Shown: positions 7,628 to 13,995 of the stretch, one piece after another
How positions within the stretch are numbered: the first letter of the stretch is position 1
Layout: each line of letters begins with the position of its first letter
Assembly: GCA_905200905.1 (NCBI GenBank)
Contig: CAJKMA010000038.1
Span: 1 to 23,952 of the forward strand
Length of the DNA stretch: 23,952 nucleotides
Origin: an uncultured Bacillota bacterium
GTDB taxonomy: Bacteria; Bacillota; Clostridia; Lachnospirales; Lachnospiraceae
Direction: 5' to 3'
Made by a program: the position numbers and the translations under genes
Notes under the pieces: generated by a model
Database searches by the model: none
What the model was told of the DNA's origin: nothing
The model's input: only the letters and a program-made list of their open reading frames with translations

Positions 7628-8470
7628 CTACTTCACTGTTTCTAATGTAATTCTGCCAATTTTTCCATTTCTGAATTCCTCCAGAAGAATATTCGCTGCC
7701 TTCGTATAGTCAAGCTCCATACCTTTTTGAATACATTTTCTGTTTTCTGCAATCTGCTCCAACATATTTAGCCGATCTTCAGACTCTGTAATCTGGTACC
7801 GTTCCTGGAGAATTCCCTCGTATTCTCTGTGAAGATAAGCCAAAAGCTCCAAAGACAGCTCTTCCAGGTTTAAAATTTCATCCTTTATAGAACCTACCAT
7901 TGCCAGCTTTGCCCCAACCTCCTGGTCTTCAAATTTCGGCCACAAAATTCCTGGAGTATCTAAAAGTTCTACATTTTTATTAATGCGAATCCACTGTTTT
8001 CCCTTTGTCACCCCTGGCTTATTTCCTGTTTTGGTACATGCTTTTCCTGCAAAAGCATTAATAAAGGTGGATTTTCCCACATTGGGAATACCTACAACCA
8101 TGGCTCTTACCGGACGGTTTAAAATACCTCGTCTTCTGTCCCGTTCTATTTTCTCCTTGCAAGATTCCATAATAACAGGAAGAATACTTTTTATTCCAGT
8201 ACCATTTTTTGCATTCATTTTCACTGCATAATAACCTTTCCCCCTAAAATATTCCATCCACTTCTCTGTCTTGTTGTCATCTGCCAGATCAGCCTTATTC
8301 AATAGAATCAATCTCGCTTTGTTTTTTCCCAGTTCATCAATATCAGGATTCCGGCTGGAAAGGGGAATTCTGGCATCTGTCACTTCTATTACCAAATCAA
8401 TCAGCTTCATGTTTTCCTGCATCATACGTTTTGCTTTTGTCATATGACCTGGATACCATTGATAATTCAT
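7628..8470 (-). CDS. rbgA: Ribosome biogenesis GTPase RbgA (YlqF)
   Basis: A circularly permuted GTPase needed for late 50S assembly. Motif order in its 280 residues is G4 first (LLNKADL, 57-62), then G1 (GIPNVGKST, 127-135), G2 (PGVTKG) and G3 (DTPGI, 171-175), which is the YlqF order. The N-terminal WYPGHMTKA is a family signature. The C-terminal ANTAR-like segment after about 200 contacts rRNA in the Bacillus protein. It starts eight bases after lepB with GAGGTAGAG as ribosome binding site. Confidence 0.96.
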   Translation of the reverse strand: MNYQWYPGHMTKAKRMMQENMKLIDLVIEVTDARIPLSSRNPDIDELGKNKARLILLNKADLADDNKTEKWMEYFRGKGYYAVKMNAKNGTGIKSILPVIMESCKEKIERDRRRGILNRPVRAMVVGIPNVGKSTFINAFAGKACTKTGNKPGVTKGKQWIRINKNVELLDTPGILWPKFEDQEVGAKLAMVGSIKDEILNLEELSLELLAYLHREYEGILQERYQITESEDRLNMLEQIAENRKCIQKGMELDYTKAANILLEEFRNGKIGRITLETVK

Positions 8471-8478
8471 ACTCTACC

Positions 8479-9120
8479 TCACTTTTTCATGTCATGTTTT
8501 ACAAATCCCATTTTCTGAAAAGGCGCTGTTTGAAACCACAGCTTTCCTTCAATATTTTTCTTTTTTACATTTTTCACTTCCGCAAAACGGCTGTCCTCAC
8601 TATTGTTGCGATTGTCTCCCAGAACAAAGTACTCGTCTTTCTTAAGCTTTATAGGTTCGTCTGCCAGACCTGGATTGGAAATCAACGCAAAATCTCCATC
8701 CTCCTTGTAAAGTTCACCATCTATATATACCTTTCCATCTTGAATCTGTATGGTTTCTCCTGGAAGCCCAATCACACGCTTAATATGTATCGCTGCACCG
8801 TCTTTTCCATCCTTGGTAAAAGCAATAATGTCTCCACGCTTTGGACTACCTATTTTATATGCCACCTGATTTATAAAAAAACGTTCCTTAGTTTCTAGGG
8901 TAGGTTCCATACTACTTTCCTGCATTCCAATATTCTGGAAAAAGAAAATCGCCACTACTGCTGCAACCGCTAGAACCACAGCGATCTGGAATACCCATTG
9001 AAAAAGAATGCGGCCTGTTCTGCTTTTGATAAATTCCAGAGCTACATCTTTTTGTTTTTCTATATAATGAAAATGTTCCATACCAGAGAGATTACTTTTT
9101 TTCTTCTTATTTTTCTTCAT
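8479..9120 (-). CDS. lepB: Signal peptidase I
   Basis: Cleaves signal peptides of exported proteins at the outer face of the membrane. 213 residues with a basic N-terminus, one transmembrane segment at about 40-62, catalytic Ser70 in ESSMEPTL, general-base Lys114 in IHIKRVIGLPGE, and the box E sequence VLGDNRNNSEDSR. A single membrane anchor fits the Gram-positive type. It begins the lepB-rbgA-rnhB-yraN-pgeF run, separated from rplS by a hairpin, so it may depend on partial read-through from rplS. The nearest purine-rich site (GGGAG) is further from the ATG than usual. Confidence 0.95.
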   Translation of the reverse strand: MKKNKKKKSNLSGMEHFHYIEKQKDVALEFIKSRTGRILFQWVFQIAVVLAVAAVVAIFFFQNIGMQESSMEPTLETKERFFINQVAYKIGSPKRGDIIAFTKDGKDGAAIHIKRVIGLPGETIQIQDGKVYIDGELYKEDGDFALISNPGLADEPIKLKKDEYFVLGDNRNNSEDSRFAEVKNVKKKNIEGKLWFQTAPFQKMGFVKHDMKK

Positions 9121-9158
9121 TCTTTTTATTTACTCCCTAACAAATGCATATGGAAGAA

Positions 9159-9190
9159 ACAGGGACATATACCAAAGTATGTGTCCCTGT
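9159..9190 (-). terminator. Hairpin between rplS and lepB, probable partial terminator
   Basis: ACAGGGACATATAC (9159-9172) pairs with GTATGTGTCCCTGT (9177-9190) through 14 positions with one G-U pair and a four-base loop. On the minus strand it is followed by TTTCTTCC, a short broken U-run, so it could terminate rplS transcripts partly and let some polymerase into lepB, or act as a processing or stability hairpin. Confidence 0.65.
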
Positions 9191-9203
9191 CATGTTTCCA
9201 TTA

Positions 9204-9551
9204 TTATTTAACTAATTCTTTTACTTTTGCTGCTTTACCTACACGCTGTCTTAAGTAGTTTAATTTTGCACGTCTTACTTTACCACGTCTGATAATTTCT
9301 ACTTTTTCTACGTTAGGGGAGTGTAATGGCCATGTTTTTTCAACACCAATACCATTGGAGTTCTTTCTTACTGTGAAAGTTGCACGGTTGCTTCCACCCT
9401 GTTTCTTTAATACAACACCTTCAAAGATCTGGATTCTTTCACGGTTTCCTTCTTTGATTTTACCATGCACTCTTACAGTATCACCTACGTTGAACTGTGG
9501 TGCTTCTGCTTTCATCTGAGCAGCTTCAATGTTCTTAATAATTTCGTTCAT
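9204..9551 (-). CDS. rplS: 50S ribosomal protein L19
   Basis: 115 residues, normal length. Characteristic stretches are FNVGDTVRVHGKIKEGNRER, FEGVVLKKQGG, TFTVRKNSNGIGVEKTWPL and the C-terminal RRGKVRRAKLNYLR. L19 sits at the 30S-50S interface. AAAGGAG lies eight bases before the ATG. The gene has its own near-perfect promoter and a structured leader, so it is controlled apart from the upstream trmD transcript. Confidence 0.98.
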   Translation of the reverse strand: MNEIIKNIEAAQMKAEAPQFNVGDTVRVHGKIKEGNRERIQIFEGVVLKKQGGSNRATFTVRKNSNGIGVEKTWPLHSPNVEKVEIIRRGKVRRAKLNYLRQRVGKAAKVKELVK

Positions 9552-9620
9552 GATTTTTCTCCTTTAACTCTGGATGTTCTTAATGCAATCAGCAGCAGAG
9601 GACCATCTCTTTTTACAACA
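9552..9620 (-). promoter_or_regulatory. Structured rplS leader, candidate L19 autoregulatory RNA
   Basis: The roughly 70-base 5' UTR of rplS carries crossing complementarities on the minus strand: GATG (9607-9604) with CATC (9576-9573), and CTCTG (9600-9596) with CAGAG (9572-9568). That is an H-type pseudoknot layout just before the ribosome binding site. An L19 leader family is known from low-GC Gram-positives, and position and size agree. The match to its consensus could not be tested here. Confidence 0.5.
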
Positions 9621-9626
9621 GATGAA

Positions 9627-9655
9627 ATTATACTATGCTTCTATCGGCTTGTCAA
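9627..9655 (-). promoter_or_regulatory. Consensus sigma-A promoter for rplS
   Basis: TTGACA (9655-9650), a 17-base spacer and TATAAT (9632-9627): both boxes match consensus exactly. The -35 box begins only two bases after the trmD stop codon. Confidence 0.9.
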
Positions 9656-9657
9656 GA

Positions 9658-11112
9658 TTAAAAATACTCGATTTCCCTTGGAACACTATAATTACTCTCT
9701 AAATACTGTCTCACCAAAGAAGCATCAAACTCTCTGGCTCCTGTCTTACAGATTTTCACGCATCGCATACAACTAATGCATTTTTCTGGTGCTATTTCCA
9801 ATGTTTCTCTGGAAATAGCATTCACAGGACATTTCTGTACACAAGCTTGACAATTAGTGCATTTTTCCTTTATAAACTGCTTTTTTACAGGCTTCATAAT
9901 CTTTGGTTCTGGTTTCGGATTTCCTGGCAGAAAAATCTCTGTAAATCCTTCCTGCTCTGCCTCTTGAATTCTTTTTTTTATGAGAACAGAAAATTTACGA
10001 AAGATTTCCCCATCCGTTTCATCCGGTCTTCCCACACCCAGTTTTTCCGAATAAATATGAGGAATCACAGGTGCAATAGCACCAATGCATAGAAATCCCT
10101 GATTGCTAAGAATTTCCTTCATCTGCGCCAAAGTATCATCATAATGTCGATTTCCATAGGCAGCCATTAGTACACAAGGTGTACGGTTTCCTCTTAAATT
10201 TGTAAAAAGCCCTTCTTCTACTCTTGGCAGCTGCCCTCCATATACTGGTGCTGCCGCCACTAAAAGCTCCTGCTCCTGAAAATTTCTGATTTGTTTTCGG
10301 AATTTTCTTCTGTTCAAATCCAGATATGTAGGATTCTGGGTAAGTCCCTTGGCCAAAAGTTCCGCTGCCCTTCTAGTTCCTTCTGTAGGACTAAAATAAG
10401 CTACTGTTACCGGGCGGTTTTGTGCCAGAAGGTCTGGACGGCGTTCCCTGGTTCTCTTTACAGACTCCTCAAATCTCCACTGACCAATCTTGTCATGTGC
10501 ACCTCCTAAAAGCACCTGAGGCACTTGTTTTCCATGCCAGGTTTCCGGTCTTGTATAATGGGGATATTCCAAAAGATTGTCCTGCATAGATTCAAACTGA
10601 GAAGATTCCTCATTGTTTAGCACGCCTGGAACAAAGCGAGAAATGGCATCAATCATTACACAGGCAGCTAATTCTCCGCCTGTAAGCACATAGTCCCCAA
10701 TAGAAACATAATCGGTAACAATTTCCTCTAAAACCCGCTCATCGATTCCTTCATAATGTCCACAAAGAAAAATCAGCTCCTCCTCCAAAGCAAACTCCTC
10801 TGCCATGGTCTGATTAAATACCTTTCCCTGAGGTGTAAGATAAATACATCTTGGACGTTTTCCCTGTGCTGCTGCCAGAGAATGCGTTTTCACAGACTCA
10901 TAAGCTCTATAAACCGGCTCTGGCTGCATCACCATTCCAGCTCCCCCGCCATAAGGATAGTCATCTACCCGCATATGTTTATTGTCTGCAAAATCTCGAA
11001 TATTCACAGTTTGAAGGGTAATTTTTTCATTTTTTACAGCTCTCCCTGTAATACTGGTATTCACTGTATTTTCTATCATCTGAGGAAATAAGGTAAGTAC
11101 ATGAAAATTCAT
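9658..11112 (-). CDS. trmD: tRNA (guanine-37-N1)-methyltransferase TrmD fused to an EFR1-type flavodoxin/ferredoxin module
   Basis: A 484-residue single frame, twice the usual ~240. Residues 1-230 are a full TrmD, which methylates N1 of G37 in tRNAs from SAM: DDYPYGGGAGMVM, YLTPQGKVFN, LCGHYEGIDERV, SIGDYVLTGGELAA (trefoil knot) and EYPHYTRPE. The E. coli catalytic Asp169 aligns with Glu174. After RRPDLLAQ, where TrmD normally ends within 10-20 residues, the frame passes directly into VAYFSPTEGTRRAAELLAKG (238-257), the FMN-binding start of a flavodoxin-like domain, with APVYGGQLP (288-296) and AAYGNRHYDD. Residues 415-460 hold two 4Fe-4S motifs, CTNCQACVQKCP and CISCMRCVKIC. No frameshift or internal ribosome site is seen at the junction (near 10420). 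The start at 11112 has AGGAGG seven bases upstream; an ATG at 11130 lies within rimM. The role of the redox half is unknown. Confidence 0.93.
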   Translation of the reverse strand: MNFHVLTLFPQMIENTVNTSITGRAVKNEKITLQTVNIRDFADNKHMRVDDYPYGGGAGMVMQPEPVYRAYESVKTHSLAAAQGKRPRCIYLTPQGKVFNQTMAEEFALEEELIFLCGHYEGIDERVLEEIVTDYVSIGDYVLTGGELAACVMIDAISRFVPGVLNNEESSQFESMQDNLLEYPHYTRPETWHGKQVPQVLLGGAHDKIGQWRFEESVKRTRERRPDLLAQNRPVTVAYFSPTEGTRRAAELLAKGLTQNPTYLDLNRRKFRKQIRNFQEQELLVAAAPVYGGQLPRVEEGLFTNLRGNRTPCVLMAAYGNRHYDDTLAQMKEILSNQGFLCIGAIAPVIPHIYSEKLGVGRPDETDGEIFRKFSVLIKKRIQEAEQEGFTEIFLPGNPKPEPKIMKPVKKQFIKEKCTNCQACVQKCPVNAISRETLEIAPEKCISCMRCVKICKTGAREFDASLVRQYLESNYSVPREIEYF

Positions 11113-11123
11113 GGTTGTCCTCC

Positions 11124-11630
11124 TTAACACAAGCCTTCCAGCAAATGGATCGTCATGGTTCCTTGTTCCACATCCACTGCCTTTATACAGTCTTTTATTG
11201 CAGGAATCAGCACTTCCCCAAAAGCTTCTGTCTCCATAACATATACATCATTGGCCCCTGTTTCCATAACATCCTTCAGTGTACCAAAAAAACTTCCGTC
11301 CTCCAAATACACCTTCATGTCAATTAAATCTGCAATGTAATACTCATTTTCTTTTAAAGGCACTGCAAATTCCCTAGTCACATAAAGGCTTCTTCCCTTA
11401 TATGGTTCTATATCATTGATGTTATCTACATCCTTAAATTTCAAAATTACAAACTGTTTAAAATATCTGACCTTCTCAATTTCCAACTCGCATAACTCTT
11501 TCCCTGTATCCAAAAGAATATAGGTCAAGTCTTCAAATCTATGGGCATCATCTGTAGTAGGATATACCTTTACTTCCCCACGAATTCCATGGGTCGTGGT
11601 AATTACACCTACCTGCAATAAATCTTCCAT
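11124..11630 (-). CDS. rimM: 16S rRNA processing protein RimM
   Basis: A 168-residue 30S maturation factor that binds the S19/head region. The N-terminal RimM domain shows VGVITTTHGIRGEVKVYPTTDD and the C-terminal PRC-barrel shows YYIADLIDMKVYLEDG and DVYVMET...EVLIPAI. The ATG at 11630 is chosen because AGGAGG sits about six bases before it, inside the longer possible reading from 11648. The trmD start follows the stop by eleven bases, the usual rimM-trmD pairing. Confidence 0.95.
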   Translation of the reverse strand: MEDLLQVGVITTTHGIRGEVKVYPTTDDAHRFEDLTYILLDTGKELCELEIEKVRYFKQFVILKFKDVDNINDIEPYKGRSLYVTREFAVPLKENEYYIADLIDMKVYLEDGSFFGTLKDVMETGANDVYVMETEAFGEVLIPAIKDCIKAVDVEQGTMTIHLLEGLC

Positions 11631-11669
11631 CTCTTTCCTCCTGTCCAAAGTTTTCTATGAAATGAAAGA

Positions 11670-11694
11670 AGCTGCCGCATTATCTGCAGCAGCT
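11670..11694 (-). terminator. Hairpin between khpA and rimM, possible attenuator or processing site
   Basis: AGCTGCCGCA (11670-11679) pairs with TGCAGCAGCT (11685-11694) over ten positions with one G-U pair and a five-base loop. On the minus strand it is followed by TCTTTCATTT, a weak U-run. It may reduce expression of rimM and trmD relative to the ribosomal protein S16 gene upstream. Confidence 0.5.
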
Positions 11695-11701
11695 CTCTCG
11701 A

Positions 11702-11932
11702 TTACTGTAAAATATCCACAACTACCTTTTTTTCACTCTTAGATGACGCTGCCTTGACAACAGTGCGGATCGCCTTGGCAATACGGCCCTGGCGTCCAAT
11801 CACTTTACCCATGTCAGAGGGCGCAACCTTGAGTTCCACAAGGATCGCGTCGTTTTCTTCTGTTTCTGTCACAACGACTTCGTCAGGACAATCTACGAGA
11901 GATTTTGCAATTACTTCCACTAATTCTTTCAT
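11702..11932 (-). CDS. khpA: KH-domain RNA-binding protein KhpA (YlqC)
   Basis: 76 residues forming one KH domain. The RNA-binding GxxG loop is GRQG in KVIGRQGRIAKAIRTVVKA. The family is a small RNA chaperone-like protein that pairs with KhpB in Streptococcus to affect cell division and mRNA. Its place between rpsP and rimM is the standard one in Firmicutes. It starts 18 bases after rpsP. Confidence 0.95.
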   Translation of the reverse strand: MKELVEVIAKSLVDCPDEVVVTETEENDAILVELKVAPSDMGKVIGRQGRIAKAIRTVVKAASSKSEKKVVVDILQ

Positions 11933-11950
11933 TACAAGATACCTCCCGAA

Positions 11951-12196
11951 TTATTTTTCGATACCAGCCTGTTTGAAGATTTTTGCTACAACATCTGTAG
12001 GCTGAGCACCGTTTGCAAGCCATCTTTTTGCTGCTTCTTCATCTACTTTGTAAGCAGTTGGTTCCTGAGTCGGATCATAAGTACCGATTTCCTCGATAAA
12101 TCTTCCATCTCTTGGGGATTTTGAATCTGCAACGATGATTCTATAGAAAGGAGCTTTCTTCTGTCCCATTCTTCTTAATCTGATTTTTACTGCCAT
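11951..12196 (-). CDS. rpsP: 30S ribosomal protein S16
   Basis: 81 residues, normal length. VKIRLRRMGQKKAPFYRI and the VADSKSPRDGRFIEEIGTYDP block are signature S16 sequence. The ribosome binding site AGGAGGTGA is a full match to anti-Shine-Dalgarno, as expected for a highly translated gene. It lies 43 bases after ffh with no separate promoter that I can see. Confidence 0.98.
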   Translation of the reverse strand: MAVKIRLRRMGQKKAPFYRIIVADSKSPRDGRFIEEIGTYDPTQEPTAYKVDEEAAKRWLANGAQPTDVVAKIFKQAGIEK

Positions 12197-12239
12197 TTCT
12201 TTTCACCTCCTGGTTATTCTATCACTATTGTTCTATATG

Positions 12240-13586
12240 TTAAAAGGGAAGTTTGAATTTTCCTCTTTTACCACCTTTTCCACCCATGAGTCCAGGCATT
12301 TGTTTCATCATTTTCTTTGCCTGCTCAAACTGTTTTACCATACGGTTGACTTCTGCCACATCCACTCCTGCACCTTTTGCAATCCTATTTTTTCTGGAAG
12401 GATTCAAAATTTCCGGATGTGAACGCTCTCTTGGTGTCATGGAAAGAATAATTGCTTCTTTTCTTGCCATATCCTTTTCATCCACCATACTGTCCAAATC
12501 TTTTACCTGGGAACCTATACCTGGCAGCATACTCAGTACGCTGGATAAGCCGCCCATATTTTTCATCTGATTCATACTCTCCAGATAATCATCAAAACCG
12601 AAGCTATTCTTGCGGAACTTCTGTTCCATTTCTTTTGCTTTTTCTTCATCCAAATTTGCCTGGGCTTTCTCGATAAGGCTCATAACATCGCCCATTCCCA
12701 AAATACGGGATGCCATACGCTCTGGATAAAATTGTTCTAAATCAGAAAGCTTCTCACCCATACCTACATAGAGAATTGGCTTTCCGCTAATGGCTTTAAT
12801 GGAAAGTGCCGCACCACCTCTGGTATCACCATCCATTTTGGTAAGGATAACTCCATCAATGCCTACCTTCTGACCAAAGGTTTCTGCCACATTTACAGCA
12901 TCCTGTCCTGTCATAGCGTCCACTACTAAAATCGTCTGGTCTACGGTAATGGCTTCCTTGATATTTCCCAGCTCTGCCATCATATCTTCATCGATGTGCA
13001 AACGACCCGCCGTATCCAGAATCAGTACATTGAACTTTTCTTTTTTCGCATGTTCATAAGCTGCCTTAGCAATATCCACCGGACTGTTTTTATCTCCCAT
13101 GGAGAACACTTCCACACCCTGTTTCTCACCATTTACCTGCAACTGCTTAATTGCTGCAGGACGGTACACATCACAAGCAACCAGCAAAGGTTTACGCCCC
13201 TTAGATTTCAGCTTTCCGGCCAGCTTCGCTGTTGTGGTTGTTTTACCAGCACCCTGAAGTCCCACCATCATCAATACGGTTACATCATTTCCGGATTTCA
13301 GTTCAATCTCTGTGGTTTCGCTTCCCATTAATTTCACAAGTTCTTCGTTTACAATTTTAATCACCATCTGCCCCGGGTTCAGTCCTGACATAACATCCTG
13401 ACCTACTGCACGTTCCTGAACGGCTTTCATAAACTGTTTCACAACCTTGAAACTTACATCTGCTTCCAGCAGCGCCATTTTTACTTCTTTTAAGGCTGCT
13501 TTTACATCTGCTTCCGTCAGACGGCCTTTTTTTCTTAAGTTTTTAAATACATTCTGCAGTTTATCCGTTAAGCTTTCAAACGCCAT
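12240..13586 (-). CDS. ffh: Signal recognition particle protein Ffh
   Basis: The SRP54 GTPase, which binds signal sequences of nascent membrane proteins together with SRP RNA and docks with FtsY. Its 448 residues have the N domain (1-90), the G domain with P-loop GLQGAGKTT (109-117), DTAGRLH (191-197) and TKMDGDTRGG, and the methionine-rich M domain (from about 300) ending in MKQMPGLMGG and a basic tail. The start follows the ylxM stop by one base, with GAGGAG at the end of ylxM as ribosome binding site. The receptor ftsY is 5 kb away; no SRP RNA gene is in the window. Confidence 0.98.
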   Translation of the reverse strand: MAFESLTDKLQNVFKNLRKKGRLTEADVKAALKEVKMALLEADVSFKVVKQFMKAVQERAVGQDVMSGLNPGQMVIKIVNEELVKLMGSETTEIELKSGNDVTVLMMVGLQGAGKTTTTAKLAGKLKSKGRKPLLVACDVYRPAAIKQLQVNGEKQGVEVFSMGDKNSPVDIAKAAYEHAKKEKFNVLILDTAGRLHIDEDMMAELGNIKEAITVDQTILVVDAMTGQDAVNVAETFGQKVGIDGVILTKMDGDTRGGAALSIKAISGKPILYVGMGEKLSDLEQFYPERMASRILGMGDVMSLIEKAQANLDEEKAKEMEQKFRKNSFGFDDYLESMNQMKNMGGLSSVLSMLPGIGSQVKDLDSMVDEKDMARKEAIILSMTPRERSHPEILNPSRKNRIAKGAGVDVAEVNRMVKQFEQAKKMMKQMPGLMGGKGGKRGKFKLPF

Positions 13587-13587
13587 C

Positions 13588-13932
13588 TCACAACTCCTCT
13601 AAAATTCCCTGAGAAATCTCTTCCACACTTGATACAAATTCCTGTCTGCTCAGGTTTTCACATCCCTGACACAACTGGTTAATCCTGCGGACTTTCTCTT
13701 TGATATTTACAAACTTTTCTACCAAATGTAACTTGTCCTCATATTCCTCCAAAGCTTTATTACAGCGCTTGATGTTATCATGAACACCTTGACGACTAAT
13801 TCCTAATTCATCTGCAACTTCGCTCAAAGAATAATCATTTAAAATCACATCTTCATAAATTCTTCTCTGGTGAGCTGTCAAAAGCTCCCCATAAAAATCA
13901 TATAACAATGTCTGTTCTACAAATTTCTCCAT
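13588..13932 (-). CDS. ylxM: YlxM/p13 family helix-turn-helix protein (UPF0122)
   Basis: 114 residues with a sigma-70 region 4-like helix-turn-helix: NDYSLSEVADELGISRQGV then HDNIKRCNKAL. In Streptococcus YlxM modulates SRP assembly and GTPase activity, and the gene almost always precedes ffh as here. The ATG at 13932 is chosen because GGTGA lies six bases before it; a TTG at 13938 in the same frame has no spacing to that site. It is the first gene of the ylxM-ffh-rpsP-khpA-rimM-trmD transcript. Confidence 0.95.
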   Translation of the reverse strand: MEKFVEQTLLYDFYGELLTAHQRRIYEDVILNDYSLSEVADELGISRQGVHDNIKRCNKALEEYEDKLHLVEKFVNIKEKVRRINQLCQGCENLSRQEFVSSVEEISQGILEEL

Positions 13933-13949
13933 CCGCAATCACCTTGGTT

Positions 13950-13978
13950 ATCATACAATAGAATTTCTATGGTGTCAA
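13950..13978 (-). promoter_or_regulatory. Sigma-A promoter for the ylxM-ffh operon
   Basis: TTGACA (13978-13973), a 17-base spacer and TATGAT (13955-13950) on the minus strand, 18 bases before the ylxM start. The TGA of larE is part of the -35 box, so the two units abut exactly. Confidence 0.8.
13958..13970. repeat. 13-bp palindrome in the ylxM promoter spacer, possible operator
   Basis: ATAGAATTTCTAT is a perfect 6-1-6 inverted repeat lying wholly between the -35 and -10 boxes of the ylxM promoter, where a dimeric repressor would block polymerase. No regulator is identified; such A/T palindromes also arise by chance. Confidence 0.4.
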
Positions 13979-13995
13979 GTATTTTTTCTTGACAC
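13972..13995. repeat. 8-bp inverted repeat at the end of larE overlapping the ylxM -35 box
   Basis: GTGTCAAG (13972-13979) and CTTGACAC (13988-13995) are perfect inverted copies with an eight-base A/T spacer. They encode the last residues and stop of LarE and include the -35 box of the next operon. There is no U-run after the stem, so a protein-binding site or a weak larE 3' hairpin is more likely than a terminator. Confidence 0.45.

Noticed and set aside
8431..8898. 155-codon plus-strand open frame
   Set aside because: Antisense to lepB and the start of rbgA, both of which have complete catalytic motifs; the hydrophobic translation is typical of shadows of A/T-rich genes.
10380..10460. Assembly frameshift as the cause of the TrmD fusion
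   Set aside because: The frame is continuous through RRPDLL into VAYFSPTEG, both sides are recognisable in the same frame, and no stop or ribosome binding site with a start codon lies at the junction. An error cannot be excluded from one sequence, but nothing here suggests it.
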